Shown: positions 45,989 through 56,265, numbered from the stretch's first letter. The stretch is 64,000 bases of DNA from Qipengyuania mesophila (GCF_019711655.1 NZ_JAIGNU010000004.1:62001-126000), one strand, 5' to 3'. Made by a program: numbers and translations. Notes: generated from the letters alone by a model not told the origin.

Positions 45989-47269
45989 ATGGCGACTGCG
46001 GCGGTACGGCAGACCGGTGGGTCGGTGCGGGTCACCCTGTGGATCCTGCTGGTGGTCTACATCTTCAATTTCATCGATCGCCAGATCGTCAACATCCTGG
46101 CCGAGCCGATCGCCAGGGACCTCAGCCTCAGCGATACGCAGATCGGCTTGATGACGGGGCTCGCCTTCGCGCTGTTCTACACCGTGCTCGGCCTGCCAAT
46201 CGCGCGCTATGCCGACCGGCCGTCGACGAGCCGTCCGCGACTAATCGCGCTGGCGCTGGCCGTGTGGTCGGCGATGACCGCGCTGTGCGGGCTGGCGCAG
46301 AACTTCATCCAGCTGCTGCTCGCGCGGATCGGCGTCGGTGTGGGCGAAGCCGGCTGCACGCCCGCGGCGCATTCGCTGATCAGCGACATGGTGCCCAAGG
46401 AACGCCGGGCCTCGGCGCTTGGCTTCTACGCGCTCGGTATTCCCACCGGCACCGTGCTCGGGATGATCATCGGCGGGCAGTTGGTCGACGTGCTGGGTTG
46501 GCGCCACGCCTTTATGATCGTCGGCCTGCCGGGCATCGCGATGGCGGTGGTCGTCTGGTTTGTCCTCAAGGATCCGCGCTATGGCGCGAACATCGCAGGC
46601 ACGGGCACGCCGCAGCCTCTACCGACGGGCGACGCTTTGCGTTCGATCCTCTCGAGCCGGGCGCTCGTCCTGCTCCTGATCGCGGCATCCTCGGCCGCAT
46701 TTCTCAGCTATGGCAAGGTCACCTGGGCGACGATCTTCTTCCAACGCACGCACGGGCTTACTCCCGGACAGGTCGGGCTGTGGTTCGGCATCGTCAACGG
46801 GGCGGGGGGAATCCTCGGAACCTGGCTCAGCGGCAGGCTCGCCGACCGTTTCGGCGCCGAGAAACGCCAGCACGTGCTCACCGCCGCCGCTGTCGGCATG
46901 CTGCTCGTCGCGCCGCTTTCGATCTGGGGGTATTCGGCGGAGGACTGGCGGGTCGCGCTGGCGATCCTGTTCTTCCCGGTCTTCTTCGGCGCACTCTATT
47001 ACGGCCCGACCTATTCGAGCGTGCAGGGGCTCGTCACCCCGCAGTCGCGCGCCCTGGCATCGGCGGTGCTACTGTTTTTCCAGAACCTCATCGGGCTCGG
47101 GCTCGGTCCGCTCCTGTTCGGCATGCTGTCGGACGGCCTCAAGCCGATCTATGGCGAGGACAGCGTGCGCTGGGTGCTCTACTGCGCCAGCGTCATGAGC
47201 CTGATCCCCGCCTTCTTCTTCTGGCGCTGCAGCCTGCGGCTCGACGAGGAACTCGACCGGAAGGGCTAG
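45989..47269 (+). CDS. MFS transporter, Spinster-type
   Basis: The 426-residue protein has twelve membrane helices. It opens with the typical VYIFNFIDRQIVNILAEPIARDL and has ALGFYALGIPTGTVLGMIIGGQL. The loop 2-3 signature is PIARYADRPSTSRPRLIA. Such MFS proteins in alphaproteobacteria often export or import lipid-like or aromatic compounds. A GGGAGAGAAATG context precedes it; ATG 45989 is in frame and ATG 45985 is not. The gene is convergent with the DUF817 gene, and their stops share CTAG. Confidence 0.87.
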   Translation: MATAAVRQTGGSVRVTLWILLVVYIFNFIDRQIVNILAEPIARDLSLSDTQIGLMTGLAFALFYTVLGLPIARYADRPSTSRPRLIALALAVWSAMTALCGLAQNFIQLLLARIGVGVGEAGCTPAAHSLISDMVPKERRASALGFYALGIPTGTVLGMIIGGQLVDVLGWRHAFMIVGLPGIAMAVVVWFVLKDPRYGANIAGTGTPQPLPTGDALRSILSSRALVLLLIAASSAAFLSYGKVTWATIFFQRTHGLTPGQVGLWFGIVNGAGGILGTWLSGRLADRFGAEKRQHVLTAAAVGMLLVAPLSIWGYSAEDWRVALAILFFPVFFGALYYGPTYSSVQGLVTPQSRALASAVLLFFQNLIGLGLGPLLFGMLSDGLKPIYGEDSVRWVLYCASVMSLIPAFFFWRCSLRLDEELDRKG

Positions 47270-48099
47270 TCGGGTTCGCGGACGGGCGAGACGAGTTCGA
47301 CCAGCACGAAGCTGATCAGCATCAGCAGGAACCAGCTGCCGAGCTTGGCGAAGCTCACCATCTGCCAGCCATCCTCCTGCCCCGGATAGCGCCAGGCGCG
47401 GGCGAAGGTGCCGATATTCTCCGCACCCCAGATGAACAGCGCAACGAGCAGAAAGCCGAGCAGCAGCGGCATCCAGCGATGGACGCGCCAATTGCGGAAA
47501 TGGATGCGGGTGCGCCAGAACAAGAGCACGGTGGCGGCGAACAGCGCTAGCCGTATGTCGGGCAGCCAGTGATGCGCGAAGAAGTTGACGTAGATCGCCG
47601 CCCCCAGCGCCCAAGTCGTCCAGCGTGGCGGAGAGGCGGTGAAACGGAAATCGAAGATCCGCCAGACGCGCGCGATATAGCTGCCGACGGCGGCGTACAT
47701 GAAGCCCGAGAACAGCGGCACCGCGCCGATGTGGAGCACGCTCGCTTCGGGATAGATCCACGATCCCGCCGCGGTCTTGAACAACTCCATCAACGTACCG
47801 ACGACGTGGAAGAGGAGGATCACCTTCGCCTCGGCCAGGGTTTCGAGCCGGAAGGCCAGCATCCCGCCCTGGATAGCGAGTGCAGAGAGGGTGAGGAAAT
47901 CGTATCGATGCAGCGGCGCATCGTCGGGGTAGAGGAAATGCGTCGCCAGCAGCAGCGCCAGCATCAGACCGCCGAACAGGCAGGCCCACCCCTGTTTGAA
48001 ACCGAACAGTAGGAATTCGTAGAGCCACAACCGCCAGCCCGTACCGGGATCGAATTGCTCGAGGCGAAGGCGAACCGCCTCGAAACGGCTGTGTTTCAA
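47266..48099 (-). CDS. DUF817 family membrane protein
   Basis: The 277-residue protein has about eight membrane helices with the DUF817 pattern: LWLYEFLLFGFKQGWACLFGG, HVVGTLMELFKTAAGSWIYPE, PLFSGFMYAAVGSYIARVWRIF and VALFIWGAENIGTFARAW. The family function is unknown. It lies 4 bases after the stop of the vWA gene on the same strand, so the two are likely co-transcribed. Confidence 0.88.
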   Translation of the reverse strand: MKHSRFEAVRLRLEQFDPGTGWRLWLYEFLLFGFKQGWACLFGGLMLALLLATHFLYPDDAPLHRYDFLTLSALAIQGGMLAFRLETLAEAKVILLFHVVGTLMELFKTAAGSWIYPEASVLHIGAVPLFSGFMYAAVGSYIARVWRIFDFRFTASPPRWTTWALGAAIYVNFFAHHWLPDIRLALFAATVLLFWRTRIHFRNWRVHRWMPLLLGFLLVALFIWGAENIGTFARAWRYPGQEDGWQMVSFAKLGSWFLLMLISFVLVELVSPVREPD

Positions 48100-48103
48100 G
48101 CCC

Positions 48104-49285
48104 CTATCCCTGCTTGCGGCTCAACTCGCGCATGGCGTCGTCGAGACCGTCGAGCGTCAGCGGATACATGCGGTCGTTGACGATGTGCTTCATCACCTTT
48201 GTCGACTGCGAATAGCTCCACTGCTTCTCGGGCACGGGGTTGAGCCACACGGTCGCGGGATAGGTGTTGACCACTCGCTGCATCCAGGTGGCGCCGGCTT
48301 CCTCGTTCATATGTTCGACGCTGCCGCCCGGATGCGTGATCTCATAGGGGCTCATCGCGGCGTCGCCGACGAAGATCACCTTGTAATCATGGCCGTATTT
48401 GTGAAGCACGTCCCAGGTCTTGGTACGCTCTTGCCAGCGGCGGCGGTTGTCCTTCCACACGCCTTCGTAGAGGCAGTTGTGGAAGTAGAAGAATTCGAGA
48501 TTCTTGAACTCGGTGGTGGCCGCGCTGAACAGCTCCTCGCACAGCTTGATGAAGGGATCCATCGAGCCGCCGACATCGAGGAACAGCAGCAGTTTCACGG
48601 CATTGTGCCGCTCGGGCCGCATGTGGATGTCGAGCCAGCCCTGCTTCGCCGTACCCTCGATCGTCGCATCGAGGTCGAGCTCGTCCGCCGCGCCCTCGCG
48701 CGCGAAGCGGCGCAGGCGGCGCAGCGCCATCTTGATGTTGCGGGTGCCCAGTTCCTTGGTGTTGTCGAGGTTCTTGAACTCGCGCTTGTCCCACACCTTG
48801 AGCGCGCGCTTGTGCTTGCTCTCGCCGCCGATCCGCACCCCCTCGGGATTGTAGCCCGAATTGCCGAAGGGCGAGGTGCCTCCGGTGCCGATCCACTTGT
48901 TGCCGCCCTGGTGGCGCTTTTCCTGTTCCTCGAGCCGCTTCTTGAGCGTCTCCATGATCTCGTCCCAGTCGCCCAGGCTCTTGATCTTCTCCATTTCCTC
49001 GGGCGTGAGGAATTTCTCGGCCACTGCCTTGAGCCAGTCCTCGGGAATGTCGACCGGGTTCTGGCCGTAATCGGTGAGGATGCCCTTGAAGGTTTTCTGG
49101 AACACCTGGTCGAACCGGTCGAGCAGGCCTTCGTCCTTCACGAAGGTCGCGCGGCTGAGATAGTAGAATGCCTCGGGTGATTGCTCGATCACGTCGCGGT
49201 CGAGCGCCTCGATCAGCGTGAGGTGTTCCTTGAAGCTTGCGGGAATTCCCGCCGCGCGCAGCTCGTCGACGAAATTGAAGAACAT
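48104..49285 (-). CDS. CoxE-like von Willebrand factor A domain protein
   Basis: The 393-residue protein is of the CoxE/vWA type that works with MoxR AAA+ ATPases in assembling or activating metal-containing complexes. The C-terminal vWA domain has a MIDAS in the form [11 protein letters not shown] near residue 232, [14 protein letters not shown] and [18 protein letters not shown]. The N-terminal half is helical with a charged linker ([24 protein letters not shown]). ATG 49285 is preferred. The matching MoxR gene lies on the same strand 1.6 kb upstream, with a chemoreceptor gene inserted between them. Confidence 0.88.
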   Translation of the reverse strand: MFFNFVDELRAAGIPASFKEHLTLIEALDRDVIEQSPEAFYYLSRATFVKDEGLLDRFDQVFQKTFKGILTDYGQNPVDIPEDWLKAVAEKFLTPEEMEKIKSLGDWDEIMETLKKRLEEQEKRHQGGNKWIGTGGTSPFGNSGYNPEGVRIGGESKHKRALKVWDKREFKNLDNTKELGTRNIKMALRRLRRFAREGAADELDLDATIEGTAKQGWLDIHMRPERHNAVKLLLFLDVGGSMDPFIKLCEELFSAATTEFKNLEFFYFHNCLYEGVWKDNRRRWQERTKTWDVLHKYGHDYKVIFVGDAAMSPYEITHPGGSVEHMNEEAGATWMQRVVNTYPATVWLNPVPEKQWSYSQSTKVMKHIVNDRMYPLTLDGLDDAMRELSRKQG

Positions 49286-49409
49286 GCCCGGAGGTCTAGC
49301 GCGTGCCGAACGGCTGCACCAGTGCCGGAATCGCAAAGCATTTTTACGGTCCGCTAACCATCTGTCTTTATGGCGACCCGCAGCAAAAGATATCGGGGGT
49401 CACACAAGA

Positions 49410-50810
49410 ATGGAACTCAGCGCGATCGATGCCCGTGGCGCATCGGCCCTGGACCAGATTCCGGAAGCTTGCGGCAAGGTAACCGTGGGCTGTTCGGACG
49501 TTGCAGGCATCGTCCAGGGAGTGATCGATTCCTTCGGCCATTTGCGCAGCGAATATGTCGAACTTCAGGGCACGGTGAGTGCGCTCGACGAAGACCAGCG
49601 CAAGGTGCTCGAGGCCAGCGACGAAGCTCGCCTGCTTTCCGAACGCGCGATCGAACGCCTCACCCATGGCTCGACCATGATCAGCAATTCGCTGAACGAG
49701 ATCGGGAACCTCCTCAGCCTGGTCGAAACGCTGACCGAGCATGTCACCGGCTTCGCCGCAGCGATGGACCAAGTGCGCCGTTCGAGCCAGGAAATCGACC
49801 AGATCGCCGAAACCACCAACATCCTCGCGCTCAACGCCACGATCGAGGCGATGCGCGCGGGCGAGCAGGGCCGAACCTTTGCAGTCGTCGCCAACGAGGT
49901 GAAGGCGCTCGCCAGCGAGACCCGCAAGGCGACCGAAGAGATCGGGCGGACAATCGACATGCTGGGCAACGAAGCCGGCATGGTCATCGAGAAGATCGAA
50001 ACGGGTGCCCAGGCGAGCAGCCAGGCCAAGAACTCGGTGAGTTCGATCGAAGACACGATGCGCAGCGTCACCGAGTTGCTGTCCGAAGTCGACGGCCAGC
50101 AGGACCTTATCGCCCGCAACACCGCGACCATTTCGGGCCACGTCCATCGGGTGCAGGATGTGCTCGGCGATTTCGATGGCGCGGTGAGCGAGAACGAGGA
50201 GAAGCTCGCGACTGCCCATGGCCGCATGGAAGAGCTCGAGCTGATTGCCAGCGACATGTTCGACAAGCTGGTCAAGGCCGGGCTGTCGCCGCAGGACAGC
50301 GCCATGGTCGAGAAGGCGCAGAGCCATGCGCAGGAGATCGTCGACATTGCCGAACAGGCCATCGCCGACGGCAAGCTGACGATGGACCAGCTCTTCGACC
50401 AGAACTACCAAAAGGTGCCGGGGACCAATCCGGAGCTGTTCCGCACCGGACTGAGCGACTGGGCCGATGCCAATTGGCGACCGATCAACGACCGCGTAAG
50501 CAATGAGGGCGGGGCGGTGATCATGTGCTCGCAGGCCGACATGAAAGGCTTCCTGCCGACGCATGTCAGCGAACACTCGCGCAAGCCGACCGGCGAACTG
50601 GTGCACGACACCAAATATTGCCGCAATGGACGGATCATTCTCGAAGGCGTCGATCACGTCGCCAAGACCACGAGCGATCCCTACACCATGGCGGTCTACC
50701 GCCAGGAAGGCGACGGCAAGAACTACCTCGTCGTGCGCAACGTCTACGTGCCGGTTCACATCAACGGCCGCCGCTGGGGCGACTTCGAGCTCGCCTACAG
50801 CTTCAACTGA
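49410..50810 (+). CDS. soluble methyl-accepting chemotaxis-type protein
   Basis: The 466-residue protein has no membrane segment. Residues 20-330 form the helical signalling hairpin with the conserved tip [38 protein letters not shown] (around 130-170). Residues 335-466 form a sensor domain of the kind seen at the C-terminus of many alphaproteobacterial MCPs ([53 protein letters not shown]). It probably senses a cytoplasmic signal and talks to CheA. No che gene is adjacent. GGGGGT lies a few bases upstream of the ATG. Confidence 0.88.
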   Translation: MELSAIDARGASALDQIPEACGKVTVGCSDVAGIVQGVIDSFGHLRSEYVELQGTVSALDEDQRKVLEASDEARLLSERAIERLTHGSTMISNSLNEIGNLLSLVETLTEHVTGFAAAMDQVRRSSQEIDQIAETTNILALNATIEAMRAGEQGRTFAVVANEVKALASETRKATEEIGRTIDMLGNEAGMVIEKIETGAQASSQAKNSVSSIEDTMRSVTELLSEVDGQQDLIARNTATISGHVHRVQDVLGDFDGAVSENEEKLATAHGRMEELELIASDMFDKLVKAGLSPQDSAMVEKAQSHAQEIVDIAEQAIADGKLTMDQLFDQNYQKVPGTNPELFRTGLSDWADANWRPINDRVSNEGGAVIMCSQADMKGFLPTHVSEHSRKPTGELVHDTKYCRNGRIILEGVDHVAKTTSDPYTMAVYRQEGDGKNYLVVRNVYVPVHINGRRWGDFELAYSFN

Positions 50811-50834
50811 GCTGACGCCTTTCTCCTGGGCAAG

Positions 50835-50866
50835 ACGCCGGTTCGCGCAGAGGCGCGGGCCGGCGT
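50835..50866. terminator. stem-loop between convergent MCP and MoxR genes
   Basis: ACGCCGG/CCGGCGT with an inner CGCGC/GCGCG forms a strong hairpin 25 bases after the MCP stop. There is no clear T run on either side. It may serve both genes. Confidence 0.45.
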
Positions 50867-50867
50867 T

Positions 50868-51722
50868 CTACGTCTGCCGGCGCGCCATGAAGGCAAGGCG
50901 TTCGAACATCATCACGTCCTGCTCGTTCTTGAGCAGCGCGCCGTGGAGCGGCGGGATCGCGGCGTTGGGATTGGCGTCCTGCAGCACGTCGAGCGGCATT
51001 TCCTCGTTGAGCAGCAGCTTGAGCCAGTCGAGCAACTCGCTGGTCGAGGGTTTCTTCTTGAGACCCGGCACTTCGCGGATCTCGTAGAAGACCTCCATCG
51101 CCTTGGTGACGAGGTTCTTCTGGATGCCGGGAAAGTGGACCTCGATGATGTCGCGCATGGTCTCGCGGTCGGGGAACTTGATGTAGTGGAAGAAGCAACG
51201 GCGCAGGAAGGCGTCGGGCAGTTCCTTCTCGTTGTTCGAGGTGATCACCACGATCGGGCGTTCCTTGGCCTCGATGCGCGTATGCGTCTCGTAGACGTCG
51301 AAGCTCATCCGATCGAGCTCCTGCAGCAAATCGTTGGGAAACTCGATGTCGGCCTTGTCGATTTCGTCGATCAGCAGGACGGGCAGCTCAGGTGAGGTGA
51401 AGGCCTCCCACAGCTTGCCCTTCTTGATGTAGTTCGAAATGTCGTGGACGCGCTCGTCGCCCAGCTGACCGTCGCGCAGGCGGGCCACCGCGTCGTATTC
51501 ATAGAGGCCCTGCTGCGCCTTGGTGGTCGACTTCACGTTCCATTCGATCAGCGGGGCGTCGATCGCCTTGGCGATCTCGTGCGCCAGCACCGTCTTGCCC
51601 GTACCCGGCTCGCCCTTGACCAGCAGCGGTCGACGCAGCGTGACCGCGGCATTGACGGCCACCTTGAGGTCGTCTGTGGCGATATAGGATTTCGTGCCTT
51701 CGAAACGGGTCGGTTCGGTCAT
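50868..51722 (-). CDS. MoxR family AAA+ ATPase
   Basis: The 284-residue ATPase has Walker A GEPGTGKT at 37-44, Walker B LLIDEIDKADIEFPNDLL, sensor 1 VITSNNEKELP and the arginine-finger region LRRCFFHYIKFP. MoxR ATPases remodel partner complexes with a vWA protein, in this locus the CoxE-like protein at 48104-49285. It is divergent from the hydrolase-OsmC gene; a TTACGTTAGCGTTA direct repeat lies in the gap. Confidence 0.94.
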   Translation of the reverse strand: MTEPTRFEGTKSYIATDDLKVAVNAAVTLRRPLLVKGEPGTGKTVLAHEIAKAIDAPLIEWNVKSTTKAQQGLYEYDAVARLRDGQLGDERVHDISNYIKKGKLWEAFTSPELPVLLIDEIDKADIEFPNDLLQELDRMSFDVYETHTRIEAKERPIVVITSNNEKELPDAFLRRCFFHYIKFPDRETMRDIIEVHFPGIQKNLVTKAMEVFYEIREVPGLKKKPSTSELLDWLKLLLNEEMPLDVLQDANPNAAIPPLHGALLKNEQDVMMFERLAFMARRQT

Positions 51723-51811
51723 CGGTTTTCCCTTGCAACTTTACGTTAGCGTTAGGGGGCGGGCACGAGACACGCAAGGGGGCGTTGAGGGTTCAGACCC
51801 GAGGAGGACAC

Positions 51812-53032
51812 ATGCCGACCGAACGGCTCACCATTCCCACCACCCGTGGCTACGAACTGTCGGGAGCGCTTGAACTGCCGAGCGGGCTGGTGCGCGGCGC
51901 GGCGGTGTTTGCGCATTGCTTCACCTGCACCAAGCAGAGCCTTGCGGCGGTTGAGGTCACACGCGCGCTGGCGCAGCACGGGATCGCGACGCTGCGCTTC
52001 GATTTCACCGGGCTGGGGCAGAGCGGCGGCAATTTCGGGCGCGCGGGCTTCGCGAGCGACCTCGAGGATTTGATCGAATCGACCCGCTACCTCGCGGACC
52101 GCTTCGGCAAGGGACTGCTGCTCGTCGGCCATAGCCTCGGCGGGGCGGCGGTGCTGGCAGCCGCGGACATGCTGGAGGAGGATACTGTCGCCGCCATCGC
52201 GACCATCGGCGCGCCGGCCGAGGTCGAACACGTGCTCGGCACCATGAAGGGCGATTTCGCTGCCATCGAGCGCGATGGCGAAGGCGAGGTCGATATCGGC
52301 GGTCACCACTACAATCTCAGCCGCGACTTCCTGGAGGCGGTCCGAGAGGTCGACCTGCTCGCCAAGGTCAAGGCGCTGCGTATCCCGCTGATGTTCTGTC
52401 ATTCCCCCACCGACGAGATCGTCGACGTCGACAATGCGGCACAGCTCTTCACCGCCGCCAAGCATCCCAAGAGCTTCATCAGCCTCGCCGGGGCCGATCA
52501 CCTGCTGACCCGCAGCGAGGATGCGGGCTTTGCTGCCGGGGTGATCGCGAGCTGGGCGCATCGCTACATCCCGATGCGCGAAGACTGGCCGATGCCCGAG
52601 CAAGGCGTGGTGGTGAAGACGGGGCACGGGAAATTCGGCACCGAGGTGCATACGCACAGCCACCGTTTCCTAGCCGACGAGCCCACCAGCTATGGCGGCG
52701 ACGACAGCGGCCCGACGCCCTACGATCTGCTCAACGCCGCGCTCGGCACCTGCAGCGCGATGACGATGAAGATGTACGCCGACCGGAAGGGCTGGCCGCT
52801 CGAGGGTGTCACCGTCACGGTCACACACGAACGCGACCACAAGGACGAGTGCAATCATGTCGCGGCGATGGAGGAGGGCCGCCAGATGCAGGCGCTCCAC
52901 CGGCGAATCGAGCTACAGGGCGACGCGCTCGACGAAGACCAGCGCGCGCGGATTATCGAGATCGCCGACAAGTGCCCGGTTCACCGCACGCTCGAAGGCG
53001 TGCTGCACGTGCATACGAAGAGCGTCGACTAG
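51812..53032 (+). CDS. bifunctional alpha/beta hydrolase-OsmC fusion
   Basis: Residues 1-255 are an alpha/beta hydrolase: a glycine-rich oxyanion region HCFTCTKQS, the nucleophile elbow GHSLGG near residue 110 and a late GADHLLT with the catalytic His. Residues 270-406 are an OsmC/Ohr-type peroxiredoxin domain with its two cysteines in ALGTCSAMTMKMYA and ADKCPVHRTL. Fusions of this kind are known in Proteobacteria; the idea is that an esterase releases acids or peroxides that OsmC reduces. GAGGAGGA precedes ATG 51812. It is convergent with parE, with the stops in one CTAG. Confidence 0.92.
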   Translation: MPTERLTIPTTRGYELSGALELPSGLVRGAAVFAHCFTCTKQSLAAVEVTRALAQHGIATLRFDFTGLGQSGGNFGRAGFASDLEDLIESTRYLADRFGKGLLLVGHSLGGAAVLAAADMLEEDTVAAIATIGAPAEVEHVLGTMKGDFAAIERDGEGEVDIGGHHYNLSRDFLEAVREVDLLAKVKALRIPLMFCHSPTDEIVDVDNAAQLFTAAKHPKSFISLAGADHLLTRSEDAGFAAGVIASWAHRYIPMREDWPMPEQGVVVKTGHGKFGTEVHTHSHRFLADEPTSYGGDDSGPTPYDLLNAALGTCSAMTMKMYADRKGWPLEGVTVTVTHERDHKDECNHVAAMEEGRQMQALHRRIELQGDALDEDQRARIIEIADKCPVHRTLEGVLHVHTKSVD

Positions 53033-55005
53033 GCGTCGATCATCTCGCGGTCGAACTCGCCGGCATTGTTCTGGATGAAGTTGAAGCGGTGCTCGGGGTT
53101 GCGGCCCATCAGCTGGTCGACGAGGTCCTTGACCTTGGCGCGGTCCTCGAATTCGGGCGGCAGGGTGATGCGGATGAGGCTGCGCGTGTCGGGATCCATC
53201 GTGGTCTCGCGCAGCTGGCCGGGGTTCATCTCGCCGAGGCCCTTGAAGCGACCGACCTCGACCTTCTTGCCCTTGAACACCGTTTCCTCGAGCTCCTTGC
53301 GGTGCGCGTCGTCGCGGGCGTAGCGGCTCTCCTTGCCCGCGGTCAGGCGGTAGAGCGGGGGCTGGGCGAGGTAGAGATGCCCGTTGCGGACCACCTCGGT
53401 CATTTCCTGGAAGAAGAAGGTCATCAGCAGCGTCGCGATATGCGCGCCGTCGACGTCGGCATCGGTCATGATGATGATGCGGTCGTAGCGCAGGTTTTCG
53501 GGGTCGCAATCCTTGCGCGTGCCGCAGCCCATGGCGAGCGTCAGGTCGGCGATTTCGCTGTTGGCGCGGATCTTGTCTGCAGTAGCGGAGGCGACGTTGA
53601 GGATCTTGCCGCGGATCGGCAGGATCGCCTGCGTCTTGCGGTTGCGCGCCTGCTTGGCGCTGCCGCCCGCGCTGTCGCCCTCGACGATGAACAGCTCGGT
53701 CTCGCCGTCGCCTTCGCCCGAACAGTCGGTGAGCTTGCCCGGCAGGCGCAGCTTCTTGGCATTGGTCGCGGTCTTGCGCTTGATCTCGCGTTCCTGCTTG
53801 CGCCGCAGGCGCTCGTCCATCCGCTCCATGACCTGGCCGAGCAGCGCCTTGCCGCGGTCCATGTTGTCGGCGAGGAAATGGTCGAAATGGTCGCGCACCG
53901 CGTTCTCGACAAGGCGCGCCGCCTCGGGCGAGGTCAGGCGGTCCTTGGTCTGGCTCTGGAACTGCGGATCGCGGATGAAGACGCTCAGCATCACCTCGGC
54001 GCCGGTCATCACGTCGTCTGCGGTGAGGTCCTTCGCCTTCTTCGCCCCGGTCAGTTCGCCGAAGGCGCGCAATGCCTTGGTCAGCGCGCCGCGCAGGCCT
54101 TGTTCGTGGGTGCCGCCATCGGGTGTCGGCACCGTGTTGCAGTACCAGCTGGTCGAGCCGTCGGAATAGAGCGGCCAGGCGATCGCCCATTCGACGCGGC
54201 CGGCTTCGTCGGGGAAGTCCTGACTGCCCGCGAAGGGCTGCGCGGTCACGCATTCGCGCCCGCCGAGCTGTTCGGCGAGATGGTCGGCGAGGCCGCCAGG
54301 GAACTTGAACACGGCTTCGGAGGGGACGTCCTCGCTGGCGAGGCTCTCGGCGCATTTCCAGCGGATCTCGACCCCGGCGAAGAGATATGCCTTGGAGCGC
54401 GCCAGCTTGAACAGCCGCTTGGGGCTGAACTGGCGGTCGCCGAAGATCTCGGTATCGGGCACGAAGCTGACCGTGGTCCCGCGGCGATTGGGGGTCGGGC
54501 CGAGCTGTTCGAGCGGGCCGAGCGTCTGGCCCTTTGAAAAGCTCTGCGCGTAGAGTTGCTTGTCGCGCGCCACCTCGACCCGCGTGTCGCTCGACAACGC
54601 ATTGACCACCGAGACTCCAACACCGTGGAGGCCGCCGCTGGTGGCATAGGCCTTGCCCGAGAACTTGCCGCCCGAATGCAGCGTCGAGAGGATTACCTCG
54701 AGGGTGGACTTGCCGGGAAACTTGGGATGTTCGTCGACCGGCATGCCGCGGCCGTTGTCCGCGATGGTGATCCGGTTGCCCTCGTCGAGGCGTACCTCGA
54801 TCCGCGTTGCATGGCCGGCAACCGCCTCGTCCATCGAGTTGTCGAGCACCTCGGCGACCAGGTGGTGCAGCGCGCGGTCGTCGGTCCCGCCGATATACAT
54901 GCCGGGGCGGCGGCGCACGGGTTCGAGGCCTTCGAGGACCTCGATAGAGGAAGCGTCATAGTCGCCGGAGGAGGTCGGCGCATTTTCGAACAGATCGTCG
55001 GACAT
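53029..55005 (-). CDS. parE: DNA topoisomerase IV subunit B
   Basis: The 658-residue ATPase subunit of topoisomerase IV decatenates daughter chromosomes. The GHKL domain shows RRRPGMYIGG, EVLDNSMDEAVAG and DNGRGMPVD. The TOPRIM domain has EGDSAGGSAKQARNR, PIRGKILNV and MTDADVDGAHI. The short C-terminus without the GyrB insert and the NVAS/AT variant after PIRGKIL support ParE over GyrB. The gene stands alone next to the LpoA-like gene. Confidence 0.94.
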   Translation of the reverse strand: MSDDLFENAPTSSGDYDASSIEVLEGLEPVRRRPGMYIGGTDDRALHHLVAEVLDNSMDEAVAGHATRIEVRLDEGNRITIADNGRGMPVDEHPKFPGKSTLEVILSTLHSGGKFSGKAYATSGGLHGVGVSVVNALSSDTRVEVARDKQLYAQSFSKGQTLGPLEQLGPTPNRRGTTVSFVPDTEIFGDRQFSPKRLFKLARSKAYLFAGVEIRWKCAESLASEDVPSEAVFKFPGGLADHLAEQLGGRECVTAQPFAGSQDFPDEAGRVEWAIAWPLYSDGSTSWYCNTVPTPDGGTHEQGLRGALTKALRAFGELTGAKKAKDLTADDVMTGAEVMLSVFIRDPQFQSQTKDRLTSPEAARLVENAVRDHFDHFLADNMDRGKALLGQVMERMDERLRRKQEREIKRKTATNAKKLRLPGKLTDCSGEGDGETELFIVEGDSAGGSAKQARNRKTQAILPIRGKILNVASATADKIRANSEIADLTLAMGCGTRKDCDPENLRYDRIIIMTDADVDGAHIATLLMTFFFQEMTEVVRNGHLYLAQPPLYRLTAGKESRYARDDAHRKELEETVFKGKKVEVGRFKGLGEMNPGQLRETTMDPDTRSLIRITLPPEFEDRAKVKDLVDQLMGRNPEHRFNFIQNNAGEFDREMIDA

Positions 55006-55070
55006 GGGTAAAGGCTATATCGCGCGCTTCTCTCTTCGAACAAGCGCGCGGGAGAGGTTATCCGCCTCGC

Positions 55071-56228
55071 TCAGAAGCGGTCGGCCGCATTCTCCACGAC
55101 GACCACAGAGCCCTCGCGGACCTCGCGCACTTCGAAGGCGCGCTCGACCAGCCCGTCGCGGGTGAAGCGGAACGCCCCGTCGAGCCCGAGGAAGCCGTCG
55201 TCGCTGCGCAGCGCGCCCTGCGGGAAGTCGCGGCCCACGCGCCAGTCGCGCGCGACACGGAGGGTCAGTAGCACTGCGTCGTAACCGAGCGTGGCAATGC
55301 GATAGGGCTGGCTGCCGAAGCGTGCCTCGTAGCTGTCGACGAAGCGCTTGTAGCGACCGTCCGATACGGCCGAGAACCACGCGCCGCGAAGCGCCGATGC
55401 GCGGGTGACCGAGCTCTCGCCGCTCCACAATTCGGTGCCGAGCAGCTGCGGCGTGGTCGCGCCGCCCGATTTCAGCACGCCCGCCGCCTGCGCCGCGAGA
55501 CGAGCGCCATCGGCGATCAGCACGGTGTCGTAGCCGCCATGCGCCTTGAGTCGTTCGGCCGCACTGACGATGGAGGTGTTGCCGCGTGCGAAGCGCTCGG
55601 TCCACACCACCGTCCCGCCATAGGCGGCAACCGCATTGCGCATCGCACTCTCGGCCCGCGCGCCATATTCGCCGTCGGGGGCGATGATGGCGAAGTTCCG
55701 CGCCCCCTTGCCGCGCGCGTACTGCACGCTGCGCATGATCGACTGCTCGGGAATGTGGCCCATGATGTAGACGTCCGGGCCGGCCGCGCCGGTGTCGTTC
55801 GAGAAGGAGATCACGGGCACATCGGCCGCCTGGGCCGGCGCCACCACCGAGGGAATGTTCGAACCGAGCAGCGGGCCGAGGATCAGCTTGTTGCCCTCAG
55901 CGATCGCCTGGCGCGCCGCCGCCTCCGGACCCTTGGCCGTATCATAGGTGGTGATCCGCAGATTGCTCGCATTGGTGTCGAGCAAGGCCATGGTCGTGGC
56001 ATTGGCGATCGACTGGCCGACCGCGCCGTTCTGGCCCGACATCGGCACCAGCAGCGCGATGCGGTGGCGCGTCTCGTCGCTCGGCAGCGTCTCGGTCGGC
56101 TCGGGCGCGGGCGTGGTGGCGACGGGGCGAGGGCGCTCGGCGCCCTTCGGGATCACCGAACAGGCACCCAGAATGGCGGCCAGTCCTACCGTTACCAGTG
56201 TCCGACGGTCGAAAGTCCAGCGCTTCAT
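55071..56228 (-). CDS. LpoA-like penicillin-binding protein activator lipoprotein
   Basis: The 385-residue protein has a lipoprotein signal with lipobox LGAC (Cys23). A periplasmic type I binding-protein fold follows, as in the C-terminal half of LpoA: HRIALLVPMSGQNGAVGQSIANATTMALLD, LGPLLGSNIPSVVAPAQAADVPVISFSND, NFAIIAPDGEYGARAESAM and VLIADGARLAAQAAG. In E. coli LpoA activates PBP1a from the outer membrane. It is divergent from rsmI, the same neighbourhood as in E. coli (rsmI-lpoA-yraN), which supports the call. Confidence 0.88.
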   Translation of the reverse strand: MKRWTFDRRTLVTVGLAAILGACSVIPKGAERPRPVATTPAPEPTETLPSDETRHRIALLVPMSGQNGAVGQSIANATTMALLDTNASNLRITTYDTAKGPEAAARQAIAEGNKLILGPLLGSNIPSVVAPAQAADVPVISFSNDTGAAGPDVYIMGHIPEQSIMRSVQYARGKGARNFAIIAPDGEYGARAESAMRNAVAAYGGTVVWTERFARGNTSIVSAAERLKAHGGYDTVLIADGARLAAQAAGVLKSGGATTPQLLGTELWSGESSVTRASALRGAWFSAVSDGRYKRFVDSYEARFGSQPYRIATLGYDAVLLTLRVARDWRVGRDFPQGALRSDDGFLGLDGAFRFTRDGLVERAFEVREVREGSVVVVENAADRF

Positions 56229-56265
56229 CTTGCCGCGTCCCTCACTCTTGGTTCATGGAGCAGGA

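Noticed and set aside
51741-51754. TTACGTTAGCGTTA as a LiuR-type operator between moxR and the OsmC fusion
   Set aside because: It is a direct repeat rather than a palindrome, and the neighbouring genes do not fit that regulon.
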